Source: Congeria kusceri (Eukaryota > Mollusca > Bivalvia > Myida > Dreissenidae). Taken from it: a DNA stretch of 64,000 nt. Below the pieces are notes generated by a model. That model was not told the origin of the DNA, did not search any database, and saw only the letters and a program-made list of their open reading frames with translations. Every line of letters starts with the position of its first letter. Position 1 is the first letter of the stretch. Made by a program: the position numbers and the translations under genes. Location: the NCBI GenBank assembly GCA_027627225.1, contig CM051029.1, positions 8,765,715 through 8,829,714 on the forward strand, in the 5' to 3' direction. Below are positions 56,187 through 64,000 of this stretch, piece after piece.

Positions 56187-58113
56187 GTAATGTATCAACT
56201 ATCAGCAGGAAATAATTTATATGCCCTGTAACATCATAATAACAACGATGTATAGGACCTCTGACATAGAATAAGTATCACCAATGTATTATTTGAAGCA
56301 AACGCTGAATCCATCGAGCAAATGATAAACATTTACGCGTATCATCATTCCATGTACGACGTTGGTGCAATCTAGTTCGTCGCGTTTATATTAGTAATGC
56401 ATTTAATTTTGGTTGTGTTCATGGGAATATGAATGCTATGGTCAAAATGTTAATTTCATGATGTGCGCTAGCGCATCGTACATAATTTGCCAGTTTGACA
56501 ATTGCTTTCATCATCGCATGAACGCAACCAAAATTAATTGTAATCCTTATATTTACATTATATTGGTATTATTTCATAGTCTTCCTTTATATTGTTTTTG
56601 TTGATTATATATCTTATTGCCAGTCTAAGAGAAATAACACGCACAGCAGTTTCTGTATTGCAAATGCTAAGTACTGCACTTTGTAACCGAATTACACAAA
56701 ACAGAATGCAAAATGAGATTAACAAAATAGTTCCTTACACAAAATCACTTTATTTCATTATTTTACCATCGATTTGCTGCGACAAATAAAATTTAATGTG
56801 AACATATCATTTTTATTAATATTTCAATTTCAATCTTAAGTTTGCGACTAAAAGATTTAAGACAGCTTTTTAGCAGTCTCAAACACCTACAGTACATCTA
56901 TATGAAGCTTAAAATTGAGGACACTGATTTGTACTGAATAAATCATATCGATACAAAACTAAAAAAGTAACTAACATATGCAAAAATACCCGTGACATCA
57001 AGTATAGCTCTTGTTTCGGCCGATTTAGTCAACAGGCAGCAATCACGAGTAAATGCTTTAGTATCATATAAGAGGTGCTTTGCTAGTAAGCCTACAGTAA
57101 ATCCACATCATTAATACTTCTAGATCTAGACCACAATTGTTTTGCCACTTCAAAATGTCACAATTCCTATGCTATTTAGCAGATCCTGGACAATCCTGTT
57201 TAATTATTAACACAACAGATGAAAACTTAAATGTTTTTAATCCGCCTCTTAAAATTTCACACAACTGCATATTCTTTCCATATACAATCGTAAAATAAAA
57301 TCCACACGATACAGTAGCATTGCATCGAAATTTGAACTCGTCGCGAAAAATGCAAAACAAACAACAACACCACAAATGACATCTCTAAACAAGTGATGAC
57401 GTGTAAGCTATGTCATTGATGGCATCCACACGTGTGTATCTATGCACTTTTGCTTTTCATGGGCATAACTTGTCTTAGAAAGGATAACATTTTAATATAA
57501 ATCTTTTTTTTTTCTTAGTGTACATCATGAACAAATCATCAGTTTGATATGTGATATAATGCAAAATAAACTAGACAACGATCTACATGCAGAGATATTA
57601 GATACATCAATGTGAAATCAAATCCATTTTAAAGTAACGTTCGTGAACCGATGTTACGTCATGAGGATTTTATGTGGTCGTTTCTAAGAAAATTTGTGTT
57701 TTTTACTTTAATTACCATAACCTATACATATTAGATGCTAACGAAATGTTATTTTATAATAACTCTTGTAGACCTTGAATGACAGAAATCTATCCAGCAA
57801 AAGTGAAAAAAATGTCAAATGTAGTGTTGTAGAAGTGACACTTGAAAGAAATGTTAATGTATTAATATTAAGTATAAAAAACTTGAATCGAACGTTAACG
57901 ACAAACGCCAAAAAAGGTTAACATTGAAAATTATAAAACATGTTAATAAGAATAACATGTCAAAATATAATTTACATAAAAATATTACTACGTCGGTGAT
58001 GAGGCATTGCGTTTATACTATTATGAATGCATAACCCTTCTCTATTAAAATGCCTATGCAATGTTAATATTTTGCAATAAGCAATTTGATTTTTACTTTC
58101 TTTTGTTCCTCAG

Positions 58114-58307
58114 ATTCTTCAAATCCTTATCCAGAAAATAAATATGAAACATTTGCCGAAATAGATATCCGTGAATATTCGGGGCTACATGTATCTCCTA
58201 AAGACAGGCGACAGTCAGGACAAGAGATCAGAAATATGTCCTCTTTTGGAGAAACTGTATCAACACGTGATTGCGAATACGTTAATATGAATATTTCTGC
58301 TGTTTAA
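58114..58307 (+). CDS. Terminal tail exon with ITAM-like pair and YVNM (right copy)
   Basis: Partner of 13602-13409, identical in translation. AATAAA follows at 58344-58349. Confidence 0.78.
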
Positions 58308-58343
58308 ATGATGTGGTTAACTTATGAGTGTTGATGTGTGAAC

Positions 58344-58349
58344 AATAAA
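58344..58349 (+). promoter_or_regulatory. AATAAA poly-A signal of the right receptor copy
   Basis: It lies 37 bases after the TAA of the terminal exon. Confidence 0.55.
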
Positions 58350-59942
58350 CAAAATCATATATATATTATGAGATTTTATTTAGTTTTTGGAAAAGTTTTT
58401 CCGTGTTCAATATGTGACTTAACGAATCGTTTTTGCATTAATACATATGTGACTGTGATTAACTTCACTCATTATACACATCATCACTCTTCGGTATAGA
58501 GTTTTTGATGATACTAAATAGAAGCAACAACTTGCGGAAAATAAACTGAGTTCAATGATAAGGTTTTGAAATGAGACCTTTACAGTAAATGCGTTCGATA
58601 ATTTTCTCATTATTTTTTACCAAATGATCATTTAGTTGAATCTGCCGATATCGCTTTGATATTTTCCAATCATCATGTATATAATTATGCACACAAACAA
58701 GTTTTATTGTACATTCAAATTACATGCCAATAGAACAAAAACTATAGTTTACATTCATCATCAGTTATTTCATTTGCATGTCCGATTTTGTTATATCGAA
58801 CATTGATTTGAATGCATGGGGGTATGGATGTTAGTTTAGTTATAATCAACAATTAAATATTATATTGTTATGAATAGGCTCAATTAGTATAAAACAAATC
58901 ACAACGAAATATCCAGAAAACGAGATATTGAAATATATACATGTATTTTTCTATGATAAGATTTTTATATATTACTAGAACCCACGCCAACGTGCAAATA
59001 ACAATTTAATACAATTTCCCTCCAATTTCTACTAATTTGATCATATATGCACTAACTGCATAATACTCATAACATATAATAACATATTTTGCAAAGATGA
59101 CAGTATCTGGTTAATGTTTGAGATGGTAACCTGTTATTACTCGTATATAATTATCTACAACAGATAACTGTTTAAAACAATATGACAACAAGAAAATAAG
59201 CTTATAATACTTCAGATATTTTTTTTTAAACATGGTTCAAATCGAAAGCTTTAAATTTAGAACCAGCCAAGTTTTGCTGTCTACACATAAATCTAGAAAA
59301 GGATATGAACCTTCAAGGTAGTGTAAAATATTCCAGAAGTACACGTATTTTGAACCAAATATCAAGAATCAAACAGCTCGGACGAAACATACAGTAATAT
59401 ACAGTAATGTATGTTTTTCACAATAACTCTCATTTCAAGGCATATTTGCAGAGCCTCATTCTATTAGTGTGCAGGGCATTCGTTTGGTGCTCTTAGATTG
59501 TGACTCGGGTACGAAATTTCAACCTTTCACGAAGACGTATAGACTTTAAGCGAACTTTTCACTGTCTCAAATAACACAAAATATTATGGACAAGAAACTA
59601 TTTGATTGAAAACAGAATATATCAAATATTTAATTTTCGTCCGTACATGGAGCGATTCGTTATACTTATATTACAGCCATCAATTCCCACAGAAGTCTAT
59701 GTTGATATTAATATTATTTAATAATAATAATTAATTGAAAATTACAACTCGTAATCAAACATTTATAACGATAACAGTTATGCATATTTAAACCCGAAAC
59801 TTCCAATTTGTTATTCAAATATTCAATACACTTCAATCAGATGGCTGTTCGGAAAGTTTTGGGACGAGTGCCATAACATATGTTATGTTTTGATTTGTTC
59901 GATGACATCTCCAGAAACATAGCTACATATATGTTCTTTTAA

Positions 59943-60257
59943 TTAATTGCCATTATATTTGTTAATGATACCAATAGCCCGCTAATTCTTAATGCCACAG
60001 AACCGTCATTTAGACGTGAGCGGGGCACAATAGAATGCAGAAACCACGTAGTTGTTCCACATAACGGTAAAACAGTCAATTTTTTAATACTAAACATACT
60101 TCTGGTATATATGGATCCAAGTTTCAAAACAGTATCCTCTGATTCCTTCCCGATCAACGACATGCATATCATCAATTATCAAAACGTGACCTCTCAAATC
60201 TCACCTTATTTAAACCAAAAATACATTGCGCCAGGACTGGAGAGAAAGCGAGGATAG
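59943..60257 (+). CDS. Open, protein-like stretch of unknown function (right arm)
   Basis: Partner of 11773-11459 and also open for 104 codons. The few differences are Val to Leu and Met to Ile type changes. The open frame is preserved in both arms. Confidence 0.33.
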   Translation, partial: LIAIIFVNDTNSPLILNATEPSFRRERGTIECRNHVVVPHNGKTVNFLILNILLVYMDPSFKTVSSDSFPINDMHIINYQNVTSQISPYLNQKYIAPGLERKRG

Positions 60258-60923
60258 TAGGCGGGAAGAGTAAGCCGGATGTCTGAAAGTGTCAATGTCT
60301 AACTCAGTGCTGCCCTGGTTATCACGTACATGTGTATGTATGTAGAGTAGCGTTATCGTTGTGAAGAAAATCGTCCATTCAGCTCTGGTATCTTTTGTAC
60401 AACCAATAAAACTAGTGTTGCACTTTTAAGCATTGATTGCTTTTACATTATATTCTCTTAGTGTATTTTTTTTATCTTAGTATGCTAATGATTCATTTAC
60501 AGGGTAACGAAAGATTTACGATTGTCTCTCTTGCCAGTAAATGTATGAATGAAAAAACAATGCTCTTAAAATGTTTGTTACTCTAAGCAACAACTTTAAA
60601 TAATTATATTAATCAGAATGAGTTCAGCTTTGTTCATTGATATTAGTAAACTGCATTGTGCCATGATTATTGTGTTTGTGTGTACCGAGTAGGTAGACCA
60701 ACACACAAGTAGTAAGATTGTGTTTTGTTCCTTTTTCTATATATACTGTTAATACATCATAAAAAATCAAAACAACAATATCATGTTTTCTGGTTAAAGG
60801 CCTAGTTTAATCCTTCTTTATTTGACCCCCCCCCCCAACATTTGGGGTATTATTATGATGTTTATGGTTACAGTGTGGTGACCCTTATCAGCTGAGATAA
60901 TACACTTCTATAGAGGTAGATAA

Positions 60924-61073
60924 ATGTTGAAACAATGCACCAAGCCATTGCTCAGTCAGCTGAGAGAAAAGATTGCAGATTATGATAGGAGATTTTATTT
61001 TGGACCAATACACAGACTGGAGAACCCCACGGAGTGGCCAGACATTCCTTTAACTAAGCCTTTAACACAATAA
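60924..61073 (+). CDS. Small ORF of 49 codons, unknown (right arm)
   Basis: Partner of 10791-10642, with the same translation as far as I compared. Confidence 0.38.
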   Translation: MLKQCTKPLLSQLREKIADYDRRFYFGPIHRLENPTEWPDIPLTKPLTQ

Positions 61074-61374
61074 ATTTAAATTACATAGTATCACATGGCA
61101 TTTCATATACTTTGATATCTTCCATTACACATTATAGTGTCATAATTTGTTTTACATGTTGTGCTGCTTTTTTGTATTAAGTGTGCTTCAGTTTGTGGCT
61201 TTCGATTGCAGTACATGTAGAGATGCGTAGTGAAATTATTGTTTTGTCAGCCTCTCTGTTGTTGACAAAACATGTCACATGGAAGAAATCTTATAATAAT
61301 GTGCGCCATTACACATGCATATAACCATGCGTGTATATTTTTGTCATGTTACTAGTGTTCGCTTAGTTCTTTTT

Positions 61375-61455
61375 AGCTCACCTAAGCACATCGTGCTCAT
61401 GGTGAGCTTTTGTGATCGCCTTTTGTCCGTCGTTCGTTCTGCGTCGTATGTCGAC
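61375..61455. repeat. Hairpin-ended dispersed element, right arm
   Basis: Partner of 10261-10341. Confidence 0.5.
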
Positions 61456-63725
61456 AACATTTACCTTGCATAACATTTACCTAAATTAAAAAATGAAGAA
61501 GGTTATATAACTGACCAAAAACATACTCTTAACACAATAGCTACATATTATCAGTCACTTTATAATCATACTATGAATTTAGTATTGAAGATTTTAACAC
61601 ATTTGTTAATGAAATAAATTGTCCAAAATTAAATTGAAGGTTATATAAGTATAGAAGAAGCTTCAGCAGTTTAAAAACTATGTCGAATAGCAAAGCCCTG
61701 GTAGTTCTAGTTTTAGTGTAGATTTTTATAAAATGTTCTGAACAAAAATTGGTGCTTTTGTGGTAAGAGCCTTAACAAAATTGTCAACCAGATGATAAAT
61801 TATCACGAAAAAAAAAAGAAAACTTTCAAAATATCGTAAAATATCAACATTGGTGCATTAAATTGATTTAAACGATATTTATGATACATTACATCACTTG
61901 AACAATGATGACATAGTGTCATATTTTCAAAATGTTTCATTAACTTTTAAGTGGGTATGTCTACCAGGTAAAACTATATGTAAAGTGTATATATTTGTCA
62001 CTATCATCTTGTGATTATCCTACGCGCGACTGGCGCAGGCGCAGTTGTTTCAGTGTCTTTACTTTAAACATATTTTATTTCCAAATTGAAGTACATGTAC
62101 AAATGACATAAATGACATATATATATATATCGGATACATTAATTTTCAGTGTCAAATTCAAAATGGTAATAATTATTGATAAATGTCAGTCTATTCATTA
62201 AAACAGTGGTAATTTGCACAAGTCCCATGCTATTTTATGAAATTTGTACTTTGAACAGTAAAATAAATTGTCATTTTAAAGGCCGTCTATGAAACATGTT
62301 GTACATTATTTGAAGTTTGAAATATATAATACACTCAACAATTTACAAAATCAAAATCACTTGTTTTGTTTCTGAACACTTGTAAGTAAATTTGCACAGT
62401 AAAACCGTGTTACTTTATTTATAATTGCCTATGTTTTCTCAATGTCTTAACTCAATCTTGACACCACACTAGCATAGGTTTATTATACGACCCATGACAT
62501 TAAAATACCTTACTGACCACAATGACAGGATTTCTCCGTGCCAAAATTATGCATATGAAACCAATTCCTTTTATAGGAAACTAGGACACTTCACGGAACT
62601 ACTATTTGTAGACAATGAATGTCGCTTGCGTCGTTAAAATATAAACAACGAATAGATCTGTACAATGATAACATTATCAAGAAATAAGTGTTTATGCAGT
62701 AAATAAGCATTATGCAAAAACATGCATACACAGCACAGAACACCAGCCAATAAAACCTTAAAAAAGCTGATATTTTTGAAAGCTGAAACAGGTACAATCA
62801 GATATCACAACATTAAAAATTCATGAAAGAATTTGGTATCATTTGGTGCCTGTTTATTTTATATAAACAGAACATATGGCGATTAATATGAAACCAAATC
62901 ACTCAGACCATAAATTGTATTAACAATTAAAAAGAACTGCAAAGTAGTTAATTATAAGTCAATACCTATACACAATTACATAGTTTCAGGGAAAAGATTG
63001 TTGTTGTTACAGTACAGTGTAAGTGTAAGTCTTACAAAAATAACTACTAAATCATGCTTTTGTGTCACTTCAATACAAATGCAATGTTTTAGGAAAATGC
63101 TATTACGAGTAGTTATTGTATATATACACTTAAATTTAAATATTCTAATTATAAGAAATCAAAAAATATAGCCAGGTAACAATTTAACAATCAAGTTATT
63201 TGAAATGAAAGGTAAAAGTAACAAATAAACTGGTTTACGAAATGGCTTTAACAATTAAAAACAATATGTTTCAGTTAAAATGAATTAGGAAAAGAAAATA
63301 AGGGAAATGATGCACAACTAATATGGAATTGAAAAAAATATATATGATGGTCATCAAAATATTTTTCAATTAGAAGAAAATTTATAGTTAAATGCAGTTT
63401 GGAACTCATAGAAAGATAATCTGCTTATTGATACAGTAAGACATGTCCACTAGAAAGTGTTAACATTTCACAACAATTAGTGTACTGTTGCAACAACATT
63501 TACATGTCAATTCGTTGCTTTCACTGGCTGTAAACCTGAACATATTAAAGAAATTCAGTCACCTTTTGAAATTAACTTACAATGACATGAACAAAGCAAC
63601 ACATGTGCATAACTGATTTAATTAATTATATAAATATTAAAATATTTCGCTCTTAAATGTTGATTGACTAAGACAGGCCAAGTTCAAGTATAATGTGCAC
63701 TTAAATATCAAGCTGGTATTAACAG

Positions 63726-63913
63726 AACACTCACCAAGAGCTGACTACCAGGAAGCACATGATACAGACGCTTTATGGTACACGTCGTTTTCCTACGAAT
63801 ATTTTGCAGCACAAAATACACCATACGAGGCCACATCACCATCACAGCATGCTGCATCTCTGAATGCTGCAGTTGCGTTCCCTACCTACGTTGACATCAC
63901 ACGTGGGGGATAG
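63726..63913 (+). CDS. Possible alternative last exon, tyrosine-rich (right copy)
   Basis: Partner of 7998-7811 with identical translation and a poly-A signal AATAAA at 63947-63952. It lies about 5.4 kb downstream of the proximal terminal exon, on the same strand as the receptor. Confidence 0.42.
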
Positions 63914-64000
63914 TTTTTCAGAGCAATAGTCAATATCGCATTTGATAATAAATCCAATGTTGTTTTTTTACTTTGTAATCCGCTGTTGTTGTTTTTTGTT

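Larger units (their letters stand above)
47817..58307 (+). pseudogene. Multi-Ig/FN3 transmembrane receptor, right copy (Ig7 and Ig8 broken)
   Basis: Mirror copy of the left-arm gene. Exons: 47817-48135 (signal region and Ig1), 50760-51059 (Ig2, intact here), 51530-51826 (Ig3), 51994-52272 (Ig4), 52412-52717 (Ig5), 52834-53124 (Ig6), 53367-53653 (Ig7, stop and frameshift), 54040-54141 (shuffled Ig8 remnant), 54151-54465 (Ig9), 54622-54915 (FN3), 55032-55139 (TM), 55862-55934 and 56134-56186 (tail), 58114-58307 (tail and stop). The full-length reading frame is broken at Ig7. Ig7 and Ig8 are phase 1-1 exons, so skipping both would leave an open product of about 942 residues with seven Ig domains. 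The FN3 donor is weakened from CAG|GTAA in the left arm to CAT|GTAA here. It may be a pseudogene or a shorter expressed isoform; transcripts would decide. Confidence 0.7.
43591..64000 (-). repeat. Right arm of the >20.4-kb inverted duplication (cut by window end)
   Basis: Reverse-complement partner of 7724-28135. Main differences from the left arm are these. It is 18 bp shorter in the GC-rich triplet tract. It has a longer poly-A run near 47380. It carries 269 bp (50990-51258) that the left arm lacks. It has a 2-bp insertion near 53531. It lacks about 285 bp and is rearranged at 54040-54150. It has about 20 extra bases near 56820. The arm runs off the window at 64000. Confidence 0.95.

Noticed and set aside
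56629..56673. Alternative third tail exon (LREITRTAVSV...) with matching phase
   Set aside because: Its donor (A|GTACTG) is weak, and the 56134-56186 exon has better splice sites and the same phase bridge.

Overview
The window looks like nuclear DNA of a mollusc, probably a bivalve. It is AT-rich, has short exons with GT/AG introns, carries long tri- and tetranucleotide tracts, and contains dispersed repeats of a kind I associate with bivalve genomes (the 'cctctgaaaccgcaaggccc' family and a 'gctcacc...ggtgagctttt' hairpin element). There are no operons or prokaryotic genes. The organism call is inference from these features, not from a search.

The dominant structure is a very large inverted duplication. 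Positions about 7,724-28,135 (left arm) are the near-identical reverse complement of 43,591-64,000 (right arm), over at least 20.4 kb. A spacer of about 15.5 kb (28,136-43,590) separates them. The window ends inside the right arm, so the outer limit is unknown. A left coordinate plus its right partner sums to 71,695-71,980, and the sum shifts only at small indels.

Each arm carries one copy of the same gene, minus strand on the left and plus strand on the right, so the copies point away from each other. I reconstruct a type I membrane protein: Ig1 through Ig9, one fibronectin type III domain, one transmembrane segment and a tyrosine-rich tail, in 14 exons. Every ectodomain junction is phase 1, and an undamaged copy would have about 1,135 residues. 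The layout resembles the nephrin/SYG-2/Sns adhesion proteins, but orthology is not shown. Neither copy is intact. The left copy lost the 3' half and splice donor of the Ig2 exon through a 269-bp deletion. The right copy has a stop and a 2-bp insertion in Ig7, and its Ig8 exon is shuffled and deleted. Because the damaged exons are phase-symmetric, skipping them would restore frame in both copies. A second possible last exon, also tyrosine-rich, lies about 5.4 kb further downstream in each arm.

Left of the duplication (1-7,723) lies a truncated paralogue on the minus strand: a decayed FN3 exon, an open TM exon and candidate tail exons ending near 2,382. It adjoins a segment (about 6,120-7,290) related to sequence in intron 1 and upstream of exon 1 in the arms. 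The spacer holds repeats: a 22-bp minisatellite at its left edge, a ~150-bp tandem repeat, a large GTCT/GTCC tract, a foldback element, an AGT tract, a CpG-rich patch and a dead LINE reverse-transcriptase fragment. I found no convincing intact gene in the spacer.
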